Source: Clostridia bacterium (lineage in GTDB: Bacteria; Bacillota; Clostridia; Christensenellales; Borkfalkiaceae). From it: a DNA stretch of 64,000 nt. Numbering within the stretch: the first letter of the stretch is position 1; the number at the start of each line of letters is the position of its first letter. The translations under genes and the position numbers were made by a program. The stretch spans positions 62,001 to 126,000 of the forward strand of contig JAFTSN010000001.1 of the NCBI GenBank assembly GCA_017467275.1, read 5' to 3'. Under the pieces are notes generated by a model. The model was not told the DNA's origin and did not search any database. It saw only the letters and a program-made list of their open reading frames with translations. Positions 52,581 through 61,529 of this stretch are shown here, in pieces.

Positions 52581-54512
52581 TTATTTTTCCGCTTTATTTC
52601 TGTAAACTCTGTTCAAACGGAACACGTCTCCGCATTCAGGGCAACGGTAAGCAAACGCGCCCTCTTTCACATTGAGTTTGGTGCCGCAATCGGGACAAGC
52701 AACCGCCCAACGCTTTGCGGGCAACGGCTTCGCTAAATCCTCTTCGGAAAGTCTGACGGCTTCCGTCTTGGGCAATCTCAAGAAATCCTTACCCGTGAAA
52801 CCGCTGTTTTCGCCGGGAACCTCGCGACCTGCCATGTTGACCCACTTTTCCTTAACGGAAGCTGCGCGCTGATTATTTGCCGCCGCCGCGTCAGCCTGCT
52901 CTCTCGTGAGCGCAACGCCGGAAACGCCGCCGACGGGACCGTTCATCGTAGGAACGGTTTCCTCCTCTCTCACAAGCGTGCTGGTAGGTCTCTCATAAGC
53001 CGCCTCTGTTCTGACTGCCTGCACGGACACAGCGGGCGTCTCTGCCGCCACGCCGCTCGTGTACCCCGCGTAGGAAGAAGCGGGAGCCACCGTCGCTACG
53101 GGAGCGGAAGGCATGGGTGCGGGTTGAGGCATTGCGGTGTATTGATAGGTCGGCTGTGCAGCAGGTGCAACAGGTGCAACGGGCGCAGGCGCGGGACCTG
53201 CAACCATCGGCATGACCATAACGGGCGTACCGTTGGGCTGCATAAACACCGCAGGTTGCGTGATGCAACCGAGGGGAACGTAGTATCCCTCTTGAGAAAC
53301 AGGAACGGGCGTGGGCTGGTAAACAGGCGTATATCCCGTCTGTGCAACAGCCGCAACGGGCTGTGTAGTCGCTTCCGTCGTCTCGGACGCAACGGACTCC
53401 TGCTTTGCCGCTTTGCGCTTCATATTCGGCAAACGACGGGTCGTAAGCTCAAGAATGATCGCCGCAAGCGCAAGTGCCGCGATGTAGAGCGTTCCGAGAG
53501 GAATCTCGAACCAAGTACGCTTGGTGCTTGCAATATATGTAAGAGCAAATGCGCCGCCCGCCGTTATGAGCAACATGAATGCAAACCAACCGAACGTCTT
53601 TCTGCCTTTCTGCTTGCCGTTGCCGTAAAATTCGTACTCATTGAGCCCGATCGCGTGCTTGAACATACCGAGCGTCCAAATGCACATAAGCAGCTGCAAC
53701 AGGGGCCAAACGCCATAGAGGAACGCATTGAATTTAGGTCCGTCTAAAATTTCCTTGAACGCGTTCTTTTGCACGAACACCCAAGCGTTCGTCATAACGT
53801 TCATACGGGAGATGAAATACATCACGGACGCCACGATCACAATCTGTAACAGATTGCGCATAAACGGCGCAAATCTGCCGATCGGGCGCTTTAATTCTTC
53901 CTTTCTCTTGCCCGTGGCGGTGTTGACAAATACAAATCTGCTGACGTTTCCGCCGACAAGACCGAGCCAGAAATGTGCGATCAAACCGAGAAGAACGGCA
54001 ACGTAGAACCAGGGCGTAAACGTCACGCCGCCGATAAGGTGCATGATAAAGCCGAACACGATCATCGCAGAATAGGTGCCTTTGAACTTTCTTGCAAGCT
54101 TCACCATCGCGTCGCGGTTACGGTTATAATTATCCGCTTCCGTCCACGTCTTTTTGAACAGCTTACCCAGCTGAGCGAGCGAACCCAAGAAATTCACGAG
54201 CGCAGACAACAGGATAAACGCATAGAGCAAGCTGACCGCAGCAGGAATCACAACGGGGATCACGTTCCCCTTGATATTCTTAAGCTCGAGGAAAGGCTTC
54301 CAGAAATTAGCGACCCAAAGATCGCCCATGGGCGTGCCCGTATATAAAGGCAGGCAAACCGCCACGGTGAGAATGATCGTGAAGAGCAGATAGAAGATAC
54401 CGACGGCTTCCGCTTTCGCGTGAACGCGACGAGCGCTTCTTCTGACCGCCTTTCTTCTCTCCTCTTTTTCTTGCTCCGTCATTACGGGCTGATAATTCAT
54501 CGTCTTTTCCAT
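52581..54512 (-). CDS. Polytopic membrane protein with C-terminal zinc ribbon
   Basis: A 643-residue protein of unknown function. About eight membrane helices lie in residues 30-360 (for example VGIFYLLFTIILTVAVCLPL and PLGTLYIAALALAAIILEL). A ~200-residue Pro/Ala/Val/Gln-rich linker follows. The last ~45 residues form a zinc ribbon: CPDCGTKLNVKEGAFAYRC and CPECGDVFRL, four cysteines in CxxC-CxxC form. AGGAGG precedes the start. It is four bases after a single-pass protein gene and is probably co-expressed with it. I do not recognise a named family; it could be a membrane scaffold or regulator. Confidence 0.8.
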   Translation of the reverse strand: MEKTMNYQPVMTEQEKEERRKAVRRSARRVHAKAEAVGIFYLLFTIILTVAVCLPLYTGTPMGDLWVANFWKPFLELKNIKGNVIPVVIPAAVSLLYAFILLSALVNFLGSLAQLGKLFKKTWTEADNYNRNRDAMVKLARKFKGTYSAMIVFGFIMHLIGGVTFTPWFYVAVLLGLIAHFWLGLVGGNVSRFVFVNTATGKRKEELKRPIGRFAPFMRNLLQIVIVASVMYFISRMNVMTNAWVFVQKNAFKEILDGPKFNAFLYGVWPLLQLLMCIWTLGMFKHAIGLNEYEFYGNGKQKGRKTFGWFAFMLLITAGGAFALTYIASTKRTWFEIPLGTLYIAALALAAIILELTTRRLPNMKRKAAKQESVASETTEATTQPVAAVAQTGYTPVYQPTPVPVSQEGYYVPLGCITQPAVFMQPNGTPVMVMPMVAGPAPAPVAPVAPAAQPTYQYTAMPQPAPMPSAPVATVAPASSYAGYTSGVAAETPAVSVQAVRTEAAYERPTSTLVREEETVPTMNGPVGGVSGVALTREQADAAAANNQRAASVKEKWVNMAGREVPGENSGFTGKDFLRLPKTEAVRLSEEDLAKPLPAKRWAVACPDCGTKLNVKEGAFAYRCPECGDVFRLNRVYRNKAEK

Positions 54513-54516
54513 TTTC

Positions 54517-55350
54517 TTACGCCTCCTTACCGATCGCAGTCTTCAACGACTCGGGCAACTCCACCTTCGTGTTGTTGAGGTTGGAATACGCAAGGGAATA
54601 ATACGCGGTGCTGTCCTTTACTCCCATGGTGTAGCTAACCACAGGCGCATAGCCGAGCGTGAAAGAGACGTTCGCCGTTTCCAGCCCCGCCGCTTCTTTC
54701 GTTGCCTTATCCTCAAACGTGAACATCCCGTTCATAATCGAGAATGAAGCGTTATCCACCGAAGCAAACGCCACGACGAAAGGCTCGAGCACTTCCGTAA
54801 AGTCGAGAAGCGCGGAGTTCTCCGCCTTACTCCACGTCGCCTTATCAAGATAAGCAGTGTCGCTCGTGCCACACTGACCGCCAACACCGCTATTATCCAA
54901 CAGCCAAAACTCTCCCGATTCCTTTGCATAAGCAAATTCGGCAGCTATTTTCATCGTCGTGCGGTCAAGATAGCCCGCATTGGAGAATTTTACATATGTA
55001 TAACTTGCATCGGAATAAAGAACGCATTCGATATCGGAATAGGCTTTACCCACTTCCGTTGTATCCACCCCCTTCATGGTCATCTTCACCGTGAAAGACG
55101 TGTATTTTGCGTCTGCCGCAGGCGCCGCAAACACTGCGCTCGCCGTGTTATCAATAAGCGCCTTTGTTTCGTCCAAGCCCTCCTTTTTCGTGAACGCGGA
55201 AACGATGTTTCCCGTCGACGCGCCGAGAGGTTTGGCCGCTTTTCCCACGGTATGTCTGTCGAACATCGCTCCGTAAACGAGCACGCCGCCGACAATCGCG
55301 AGAGAAAGAATCCAACCGATCGTACCTAAGATCCTGCCTTTCTTCTTCAT
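54517..55350 (-). CDS. Membrane-anchored extracellular protein of unknown function
   Basis: A 277-residue protein with one N-terminal membrane helix (ILGTIGWILSLAIVGGVLVY) and a ~240-residue outside domain rich in beta strands (YTSFTVKMTMKGVDTTEVGK, ASYTYVKFSNAGYLDRT, NASFSIMNGMFTFEDKATK). It does not match a family I know. It has a perfect promoter (55440-55468) and AGGAGG, and is directly followed by the zinc-ribbon membrane protein. The two may form a complex. Confidence 0.8.
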   Translation of the reverse strand: MKKKGRILGTIGWILSLAIVGGVLVYGAMFDRHTVGKAAKPLGASTGNIVSAFTKKEGLDETKALIDNTASAVFAAPAADAKYTSFTVKMTMKGVDTTEVGKAYSDIECVLYSDASYTYVKFSNAGYLDRTTMKIAAEFAYAKESGEFWLLDNSGVGGQCGTSDTAYLDKATWSKAENSALLDFTEVLEPFVVAFASVDNASFSIMNGMFTFEDKATKEAAGLETANVSFTLGYAPVVSYTMGVKDSTAYYSLAYSNLNNTKVELPESLKTAIGKEA

Positions 55351-55439
55351 CAGAAGCCTCCTGAATTTTATTCCGTGTCTTCGGCGGTTTTTCTTTCGCT
55401 TGGAAATTAAAATCCCACCGATACTTTTCCGTTTATATT

Positions 55440-55468
55440 ATTATAACTTTTTTTTAAGTACTTGTCAA
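55440..55468 (-). promoter_or_regulatory. Consensus promoter of the two-gene membrane protein operon
   Basis: TTGACA (55463-55468), 17 bases, TATAAT (55440-55445) on the minus strand, both hexamers perfect. Confidence 0.8.
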
Positions 55469-55544
55469 TATTCTTTAAAGATATTTTTTCGCTGTTTTGG
55501 ATATTTTTTCGGGAATTTTCGCAAATTTTCCGTCGCGGAATAAA

Positions 55545-56057
55545 TCAGACGATCTCCACCTGGCAGGAACGCATCGTCAACAGTGCCGCCTCGTGCGCCT
55601 CCTTGCTCGTACCCGCCGTAAGCGCCGCGTTCACGGCGACCTCCGTTTCGGGACAAGTGGTCTTAATTAAAAGCGCGTTGGAGACCACACAAATATCCGT
55701 GCAAACGCCGACTAGCTCAACCTTTGCATAGCCTTGTTTCTTTACGTATTCGGCAAGCTCGAAAGAACCGAACGTGGGCTTATCGATAAGCTTTGCCCCC
55801 TCGATATAAAGACCGTCCGCAAGCTCATGCCCCTCCGTGCCCTTTATGCAGTGCGGCACAGGTAGTTTTTTTCCCTCGGGCGTGGATAAATATTCTTTCC
55901 CGTGGGTGTCGCGCGTAAAAATAACGTCGTCCCCCGCCTTTCTAGCCGCTTGAATCCGCGCCTTTAACGGCGCCAATATTTTTTCCGCCTCCGCACTCCC
56001 GAGCGAGCCGAAAATAAAATCGTTTTGCATATCCACCACGATCAACGCGCCTTTCAT
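55545..56057 (-). CDS. Isochorismatase-family cysteine hydrolase, nicotinamidase-like
   Basis: A 170-residue hydrolase from ATG 56057 (AGGAG eight bases upstream). The catalytic triad is visible as the aspartate in LIVVDMQNDFIFG, the lysine in LIDKPTFGSF and the cysteine in LVGVCTDICVVSNAL. TRDTHGKEYLSTPEGKKLPV and PHCIKGTEGHEL match PncA-like members, which turn nicotinamide into nicotinic acid. This would complement PnuC in NAD salvage, but other amidase roles are possible. It overlaps the pyrophosphatase gene end. Confidence 0.87.
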   Translation of the reverse strand: MKGALIVVDMQNDFIFGSLGSAEAEKILAPLKARIQAARKAGDDVIFTRDTHGKEYLSTPEGKKLPVPHCIKGTEGHELADGLYIEGAKLIDKPTFGSFELAEYVKKQGYAKVELVGVCTDICVVSNALLIKTTCPETEVAVNAALTAGTSKEAHEAALLTMRSCQVEIV

Positions 56058-56059
56058 TC

Positions 56060-56614
56060 TCATTTCTCCTTTTTTGAAAGCCTTTTTTTAGAAAACGCCG
56101 TCTTATAAGCGTCAATACATTTGTTGATGATATCCACCGCCTCGTCGCGATGACAAATTTCCTTGACCGTTGTCTGTTTATGCTCGAGGGATTTATAGAT
56201 CTCGAAAAAGTGCATCATTTCGTTAAAGACGTGCTCGGGAAGCTCGTGAATATCGTAATACCCGTTATAGGTGGGCTCCTTAAACGGAATCGCAATAATT
56301 TTCTCGTCGAGCGAGCCGCCGTCGATCATTTTAATCACGCCAATCGGATAGCATCTAACTAAAGTCATCGGATAGATACTCTCGGCACATAAAACAAGCA
56401 CGTCCAAAGGATCGCCGTCCTCGGCAAGCGTACGCGGGATAAAGCCGTAGTTTGCAGGGTACACCGTGGAGGTATAGAGCACGCGATCGAGCTTTAAAAG
56501 CCCCGTCTCTTTATCCAATTCATATTTTGCTTTACACCCCTTGGGAATCTCAATCAACGCCTCGAAGCTCTTCGCCGAAATTCTTTCGGGTGAAATGTCA
56601 TGCCATATATTCAT
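56060..56614 (-). CDS. ppa: Inorganic pyrophosphatase, family I
   Basis: A 184-residue enzyme from ATG 56614, which has AAGGAG eight bases upstream; the longer frame has an unlikely N-terminus. FEALIEIPKGCKAKYELDKE, TVYPANYGFIPRTLAEDGDP and LDVLVLCAESIYPMTLVRCY hold the substrate and Mg-binding residues (DGDPLD motif). It hydrolyses pyrophosphate to drive biosynthesis. First gene of a two-gene operon with the isochorismatase-family hydrolase. Confidence 0.95.
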   Translation of the reverse strand: MNIWHDISPERISAKSFEALIEIPKGCKAKYELDKETGLLKLDRVLYTSTVYPANYGFIPRTLAEDGDPLDVLVLCAESIYPMTLVRCYPIGVIKMIDGGSLDEKIIAIPFKEPTYNGYYDIHELPEHVFNEMMHFFEIYKSLEHKQTTVKEICHRDEAVDIINKCIDAYKTAFSKKRLSKKEK

Positions 56615-56733
56615 AATACCGCTCCTTTTCAAATATGCCGAGTACGCGCCGTTTTCAAAAACGAAAAAACGTCTTTTCCGTCGAAAGGACGGATCAAAAA
56701 CAAAAACAGCCTTGCCGCATAGCACTTTTCTCT

Positions 56734-56762
56734 ATTGTAGCATACTTTCAAAAATTAAGCAA
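56734..56762 (-). promoter_or_regulatory. Promoter of ppa
   Basis: TTGCTT (56757-56762), 17 bases, TACAAT (56734-56739), about 120 bases before the ppa start. The leader in between shows no recognisable riboswitch. Confidence 0.5.
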
Positions 56763-56835
56763 GAGCAAAATAACAAAAATTTCCAACCCGTGAAAAAATA
56801 AATACGGGAATTTTCGTTTTGCCCGCGAAAAAGCT

Positions 56836-56864
56836 TTGACAAGACGAAAAAAATATGCTATATT
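56836..56864 (+). promoter_or_regulatory. Promoter of tRNA-Ser
   Basis: TTGACA (56836-56841), 17 bases, TATATT (56859-56864), 22 bases before the mature tRNA. Confidence 0.75.
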
Positions 56865-56886
56865 TATATAGCGTTAATTGAGCTAT

Positions 56887-56978
56887 GCAGAAGTACCCAA
56901 GTGGCTCAAGGGGCTCCCCTGCTAAGGGAGTAGTATGGGATAACCGTAGCGCGGGTTCAAATCCCGCCTTCTGCGCCA
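56887..56978 (+). tRNA. tRNA-Ser (anticodon GCU), CCA encoded
   Basis: The acceptor arms GCAGAAG and CTTCTGC pair fully, with discriminator G and an encoded CCA. The anticodon stem CTCCC/GGGAG encloses CTGCTAA with anticodon GCT (reads AGC and AGU). A long variable arm lies between 56929 and 56950, typical of serine tRNAs. The T arm is GCGGG-TTCAAAT-CCCGC. Confidence 0.96.
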
Positions 56979-57023
56979 AACGACGGCTGACCGATTTTAT
57001 TCGGTTTGCCGTCGTTTTCTTTT
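56979..57023 (+). terminator. Terminator of tRNA-Ser
   Basis: AACGACGGC pairs with GCCGTCGTT, with a second inner stem (ACCGA/TCGGT), then TTTTCTTTT. Confidence 0.85.
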
Positions 57024-57061
57024 CCGAACCTGAAGGCGGATTTGAGGGTTGGAGCCGTATA

Positions 57062-57092
57062 GAAAAATCCGACGCCTATGCGACGTCGGATA
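57062..57092 (-). terminator. Terminator of the rhamnose operon
   Basis: On the minus strand ATCCGACG pairs with CGTCGGAT, followed by a T run, about 25 bases after the rhaD stop. Confidence 0.75.
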
Positions 57093-57116
57093 AAACGATT
57101 TCAATAAATCATTCCT

Positions 57117-57929
57117 TTATACTTTTAAAATACCTGCTTTCGGAGTCTGATGCCAAAGATCGGCAAGCTCTTGAATAATCTTATCGGGAATCACGTTCAC
57201 CGTTTGTCCGAGCGCAAGCATATAGATCTGCGCCGTCTTTTCCACCGTCTCGATGAGCCCGAACGCTTCATCCATATCCTTACCCGTACCGTAAATACCG
57301 TGATTGGTCCAAACGACCAAGCGGTATTCTTTCATTTTCTCCGCCGTCGCAATTCCGATCTCGTTCGTACCGCAGACCATGCAAGGCAAAACGCCCACGC
57401 CGTCGGGGAATACGACCACCGCTTCCGTGTTCGACTGCCACAGCTTATGCGTAAATTCGTTCTCGTCCACGGCACAGACCGTGTTCATGGCTATCGTATA
57501 CGTCGGGTGCGAATGCATGACCACACGGTGCGCGGGATCAACCGACAAACGGGCAATATGGCTCATCATATGCGCGGGAAATTCGGACGTGAATTTCCCG
57601 CCGTCCTTATAGCCCCATAAAAGCTCTGCCGTCGTGCCGTCCTTTCCAATCCGAACAATCCCGAGATTGGTTTCAGGGTCTTCGTCGATATTTTTAAAAT
57701 ACTTGCCCGTGCCCGTCACGACGAAAATTTTACCGATCAGCGCGCTCGCGTCAAAGCCCGTCGGGATCGTGCGCAGGACGTTATTGAGGTCGAGATATTC
57801 CCCCACTTCGCTTTCGTCCAAAAGATAACTGATATTGCCGCCGTTTCTTTCGTCCCAGCCCATGCGGTACATATTCGCCGTCGTTTTTCTCATTTCCCTT
57901 ATAAAAGGTGCTTCCATAATATTTTTCAT
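57117..57929 (-). CDS. rhaD: Rhamnulose-1-phosphate aldolase
   Basis: A 270-residue class II aldolase. NMYRMGWDERNGGNISYLLD, FVVTGTGKYFKNI, HRVVMHSHPTYTIAMNTV (zinc histidines) and VVWTNHGIYGTGKDMDEAFG match RhaD. It splits L-rhamnulose-1-phosphate into dihydroxyacetone phosphate and L-lactaldehyde. AAGGAG precedes the start. Last gene of rhaB-rhaA-rhaD; no lactaldehyde reductase or microcompartment gene is in view. Confidence 0.95.
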   Translation of the reverse strand: MKNIMEAPFIREMRKTTANMYRMGWDERNGGNISYLLDESEVGEYLDLNNVLRTIPTGFDASALIGKIFVVTGTGKYFKNIDEDPETNLGIVRIGKDGTTAELLWGYKDGGKFTSEFPAHMMSHIARLSVDPAHRVVMHSHPTYTIAMNTVCAVDENEFTHKLWQSNTEAVVVFPDGVGVLPCMVCGTNEIGIATAEKMKEYRLVVWTNHGIYGTGKDMDEAFGLIETVEKTAQIYMLALGQTVNVIPDKIIQELADLWHQTPKAGILKV

Positions 57930-57967
57930 TATTGTTTCTCCTTTATTTTATTTCGACCATGGGTAGG

Positions 57968-59212
57968 TCATTTGCGTTTTGAAAGTACTTCCTGTTCGTA
58001 GAGCTCAACCTCTTTATACCAATCAGACGAAAGATTCTCGCGAGCGAGATACTCCTCCCAAATATCGCCGAGCGGAAAAAGCTTAAACTTCTCGTTGAGA
58101 TACATCAGCTTACCGAATTTTGCGCCGTCCTGCAATTCTTTAAGAATTTCATTCGGAAGCAGAAGCGCATATAAGAGCGCTTTTTGCAAGGAACGTTGAC
58201 CCGTTACCCACGCACCGATACGGTTAATGGACGCGTCGAAATAATCAAGCGCAATAAGGACCTTATCCGTTGCGTTATTTCTGACAATCTCCTTAGCAAT
58301 CTCTTTCAGCTCATCCTCAAAAAGGACAACGTGATCGCTATCCCAACGGACGGGCCGGGAAACGTGCAACGCAACTTTATCGTAAAACGCCAATAAAGAC
58401 GGAATCTTATCCGAAACCGTTTCCGTGGGATGATAGTGCCCGTTATCCAAAAGACAGCAGATCCCGCGAGTTGCGGCATAATTCTGATAAAATTCGTTAC
58501 TCCCAACCGTGTAGCTCTCCACGCCGATGCCGAACACCTTACTTTCAACGGCGGGAATCACCCAATCTTTATCGTAATCCCCAAGCATCTCGTCAAGCGA
58601 TTTTTTAAGGCGCAGACGCGGGGAAAGACGATCGGCGGGAATATCCTTATAGCCGTCGGGAATCCAGATATTGACAAGGCAGGGGCTCCCCATTGCCTTT
58701 CCGAGCTCTGCGGCAATCTTGAGGCAAGCTTTTCCGTGGCGTACCCAAAATAAGCGAGTCTCCTCGTCAGGCGAGGACAGGGAAAGCCCGTCCTTCATTT
58801 TCGGATGCGCAAAAAAGGTTGGATTGAAATCAATACCTGAAATACCGTTGGCTTTAGCAAATTCCACCCAAGGGGCAAAGTGCTTATATTCGTAAGCGTC
58901 CCGATCGACCTTTCCTTTATCCTGCCCAAGAACGGCATAGCTCGCATGAAGATTCAGTCTTTTTTTGCCTGGCATGAGCGAAAACGCTTTCAAAATATCC
59001 TCTTTGAGCTCTTGAAAGTCACGTGCTTTGCCAAGGTAATTACCCGTCGTTTGAATCCCGCCGTCAAGAGAGTCGCTCCCGTCGAGTCCCAAAACGTCGT
59101 CCCCCTGCCAGCAGTGCACACTGACAGGAATTTCCGCGAGAACGGAAAGTGCTTTTTCTGTGTCTACGCCCCATTCGGCGTAAATTTTCTTTGCTTCTTC
59201 GTATCTTGACAT
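57968..59212 (-). CDS. rhaA: L-rhamnose isomerase
   Basis: A 414-residue isomerase. IPVSVHCWQGDDVLGL, GIQTTGNYLGKARD, RLNLHASYAVLGQDKGKVDR, GIDFNPTFFAHPKM and LLDNGHYHPTETVSDKI are characteristic, with acidic and histidine metal ligands. It converts L-rhamnose to L-rhamnulose. AAGGAG lies five bases upstream and it follows rhaB by nine bases. Confidence 0.96.
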   Translation of the reverse strand: MSRYEEAKKIYAEWGVDTEKALSVLAEIPVSVHCWQGDDVLGLDGSDSLDGGIQTTGNYLGKARDFQELKEDILKAFSLMPGKKRLNLHASYAVLGQDKGKVDRDAYEYKHFAPWVEFAKANGISGIDFNPTFFAHPKMKDGLSLSSPDEETRLFWVRHGKACLKIAAELGKAMGSPCLVNIWIPDGYKDIPADRLSPRLRLKKSLDEMLGDYDKDWVIPAVESKVFGIGVESYTVGSNEFYQNYAATRGICCLLDNGHYHPTETVSDKIPSLLAFYDKVALHVSRPVRWDSDHVVLFEDELKEIAKEIVRNNATDKVLIALDYFDASINRIGAWVTGQRSLQKALLYALLLPNEILKELQDGAKFGKLMYLNEKFKLFPLGDIWEEYLARENLSSDWYKEVELYEQEVLSKRK

Positions 59213-59221
59213 AATAACTCC

Positions 59222-60589
59222 TTACAGTTCGACGATATCGAACGAATTTTTTACGATTTTACGACCTGCATCAACGGATTCTATCGCACCGTAGCCGATC
59301 ATTTGCAACATAAGGTTCCCGATCGCGGTACATTCCGTCGGCCCCGTTATGATCTTTTTACCCGTGTATTTCTCCGTCAGACGGTTTAAAAAGGCGTTTT
59401 TGCTGCCGCCGCCGATGATATTAAGGGTTGCATAACATTCGCCCGTAATCTTTTCAAGCGCGGAAAGGCTCTCGGCATAGAAGCGGGCGAGGCTGTCAAA
59501 AATGACGAACGCCGTCTCGCCGAGCGTGAGGCTTCTTCCCGCCGCAGCAGCGATCTCTTCCGTCATATTTTCAGGCGCAAGAAAACGGTTTTCATTGACG
59601 TCGATCACAACATCGACGGGATTCTCCTCCGCCATTCTCGAAAATTCCGCAAAAGAGTATTTATCTCCCGTCTCATGGCGCACCTGTTGAATCATCCAAA
59701 GTCCCATGATATTTTTTTGCAAACGGAAATCACCGCCGAGGCTCCCTTCGTTGGAATAGTCGCTCTTTAGCGCCGTTTCGTCCGTATGTGCAAAAGTCTG
59801 CTCAACGCCGAGTAGAGACCACGTGCCGCTGGAAATATACGGCATTCTTCCCGATAAGGGCGCAGCAAGAACAGCGCTTGCCGTATCGTGCGTGGCGGGC
59901 AGGACCACGGTCGCCGCGTACCCCACCTCCCGCTCGATTTCCTTACTGAATACCCCGACATGCGCCGTCGGTTGAGTCAACGGAACAAAAAGCTCTTTTT
60001 TAAAGCCGAGCTTATCGAGGATTTCCCCGTCCCAATCGCGGGTGACGGCGTTAACCATGCCCGTCGTGGTCGCCATGGTATACTCCTGTCGCTTGACGCC
60101 TGTCAAACGGAAATGGAAATAATCGGGAAGATTCAAAAAGCTCTCCGCTTTCTCCATTCTACCCGTTTTCTTATCGTCAAAAAGCTGATATACGGTGTTA
60201 AAAAGCTGGAACTGTATACCCGTTTTTCTATAGAGCTCCGCAAATGGAATGATTGCATGAACCGCTTCAGCTACTGCTTTCGTGCGGTGGTCGCGATAGC
60301 AATAGGTCTCGCCGACAGGATTATCGTTTTTATCCAGCAAAACATAGTCTACGCCCCATGTGTCCACGGCGACGGTCGCAGGGATTTTCCCGAGCTCTCT
60401 CGCTCTTTTCAATCCGTTCACAATTTCCTGAAACAACCGCCCTGTATCCCAATAGAGATGACCGTTTTGCTGCTTCGGTCCGTTTTGAAAACGGTAGATT
60501 TCTTCCGTGACCATTTTGCCGCTCTCAAGATGGGCTAAAATATGCCGCCCGCTTGATGCGCCGATATCGATCGCAAGATGATAGGTCAT
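59222..60589 (-). CDS. rhaB: Rhamnulokinase
   Basis: A 455-residue FGGY-family kinase from ATG 60589 (GGAGG about seven bases upstream). The N-terminal LAIDIGASSGRHILAHLESG is the phosphate-binding loop of rhamnulokinases. VAVDTWGVDYVLLDKNDNPV, YCYRDHRTKAV, PATHDTASAVLAAPL and LNIIGGGSKNAFLNRLTEKY complete the family signature. It phosphorylates L-rhamnulose. First gene of the operon. Confidence 0.95.
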   Translation of the reverse strand: MTYHLAIDIGASSGRHILAHLESGKMVTEEIYRFQNGPKQQNGHLYWDTGRLFQEIVNGLKRARELGKIPATVAVDTWGVDYVLLDKNDNPVGETYCYRDHRTKAVAEAVHAIIPFAELYRKTGIQFQLFNTVYQLFDDKKTGRMEKAESFLNLPDYFHFRLTGVKRQEYTMATTTGMVNAVTRDWDGEILDKLGFKKELFVPLTQPTAHVGVFSKEIEREVGYAATVVLPATHDTASAVLAAPLSGRMPYISSGTWSLLGVEQTFAHTDETALKSDYSNEGSLGGDFRLQKNIMGLWMIQQVRHETGDKYSFAEFSRMAEENPVDVVIDVNENRFLAPENMTEEIAAAAGRSLTLGETAFVIFDSLARFYAESLSALEKITGECYATLNIIGGGSKNAFLNRLTEKYTGKKIITGPTECTAIGNLMLQMIGYGAIESVDAGRKIVKNSFDIVEL

Positions 60590-60617
60590 TTTTCGTCCTC
60601 CATACCTTTCTTTCCTT

Positions 60618-60646
60618 ATTATATCATACATTTTTTTGTTTGTCTA
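60618..60646 (-). promoter_or_regulatory. Promoter of the rhaBAD operon
   Basis: TAGACA (60641-60646), 17 bases, TATAAT (60618-60623) on the minus strand. It lies back to back with the regulator promoter, the two -35 boxes only 15 bases apart. Confidence 0.65.
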
Positions 60647-60661
60647 TATATGTTCATAAAA

Positions 60662-60690
60662 TTGACAAAAGAATATATTTATGATATAAT
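60662..60690 (+). promoter_or_regulatory. Promoter of the DeoR-type regulator
   Basis: TTGACA (60662-60667), 17 bases, TATAAT (60685-60690), perfect consensus. Downstream to 60720 are several CAAAA-type repeats that could be operator elements. Confidence 0.75.
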
Positions 60691-60731
60691 ATAAACAAAA
60701 ACAATCAAAATCGAACAAAAAGGGAGAAGTT

Positions 60732-61469
60732 ATGCTGATAAACGAACGGCAGAATAAAATTTTAGAATTTTTAAAAAAGAACAAAACAGCGTACGTAAAA
60801 GCGCTTGCGCGCGCACTTTACGTGAGCGAAGCAACCGTGCGTCGCGATCTCAACGAAATGCAAAAATCGGGCTTAATCGAGCGCAGTCACGGCGGTGCAA
60901 TCCTCCCTGATAACGCCGACGAAATTTCCATGTTCGTCAGAATGAATAAGAACGCAAAAGAAAAGGAGCTTGCCGCCACCAATGCATTGAAGCACCTCCC
61001 CGATTTCAAAACGGTGTTTGTCGACAGCTCCTCCACCGCGCTTGCCCTTGCCGAGCGCATGGATTTGAACTTTAAAACAGTGGTCACAAATAGCCTTTTG
61101 AGTGCCATGCAGCTCTCTAAAAAGCAAAACGTGAATCTAATCCTCTTGGGCGGAAACGTGCAATACAACACCAATTCCGCAACGGGAAGCTGGACGGCGC
61201 GGCTCGTTCGAGAATTCTCGTTCGATCTGATGCTCTCCTCATGCGCCGCCGTAAACGAAAACGGCGTTTTCGAGCGTTCGCTCGAGCAAAAAGAGATCAA
61301 ACTCGCCGCATTTGAGCGGAGTAAAACACGGATTTTAATCGTCGACAGCTCAAAATTTTCGGACGTCGCATCCTACCGAATGACGGGCGTAGACAGCTAT
61401 GCCTTTATCGCCACCGACAAAAAACCGCCCGAGGCACTGCTTACCGCGGGCGTAAAGATCTTGTTTTAA
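60732..61469 (+). CDS. DeoR family transcriptional regulator of the rhamnose operon
   Basis: A 245-residue regulator. The N-terminal winged helix has RQNKILEFLKKNKTAYVKAL, YVSEATVRRDLNEMQKSG and IERSHGGAIL, the DeoR signature. The C-terminal DeoRC sugar-phosphate sensor has VFVDSSSTALALAERM, VVTNSLLSAMQL, LLGGNVQYNTNSATG and ILIVDSSKFSDVASYRM. It is divergent from rhaBAD, so it probably represses that operon and itself, released by a rhamnose-derived phosphate. Confidence 0.93.
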   Translation: MLINERQNKILEFLKKNKTAYVKALARALYVSEATVRRDLNEMQKSGLIERSHGGAILPDNADEISMFVRMNKNAKEKELAATNALKHLPDFKTVFVDSSSTALALAERMDLNFKTVVTNSLLSAMQLSKKQNVNLILLGGNVQYNTNSATGSWTARLVREFSFDLMLSSCAAVNENGVFERSLEQKEIKLAAFERSKTRILIVDSSKFSDVASYRMTGVDSYAFIATDKKPPEALLTAGVKILF

Positions 61470-61490
61470 TTTCTTAACCGATATAGACAT

Positions 61491-61529
61491 AAAAAAGGAC
61501 TTCGGATTCCCTCTGAAGTCCTTTTTTAT
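61491..61529. terminator. Bidirectional terminator
   Basis: AAAAAAGGACTTC pairs with GAAGTCCTTTTTT, between the converging regulator and esterase genes. Confidence 0.85.

Noticed and set aside
56615-56733. Riboswitch in the ppa leader
   Set aside because: The leader is about 120 bases but no known aptamer motif or terminator/antiterminator pair could be recognised.
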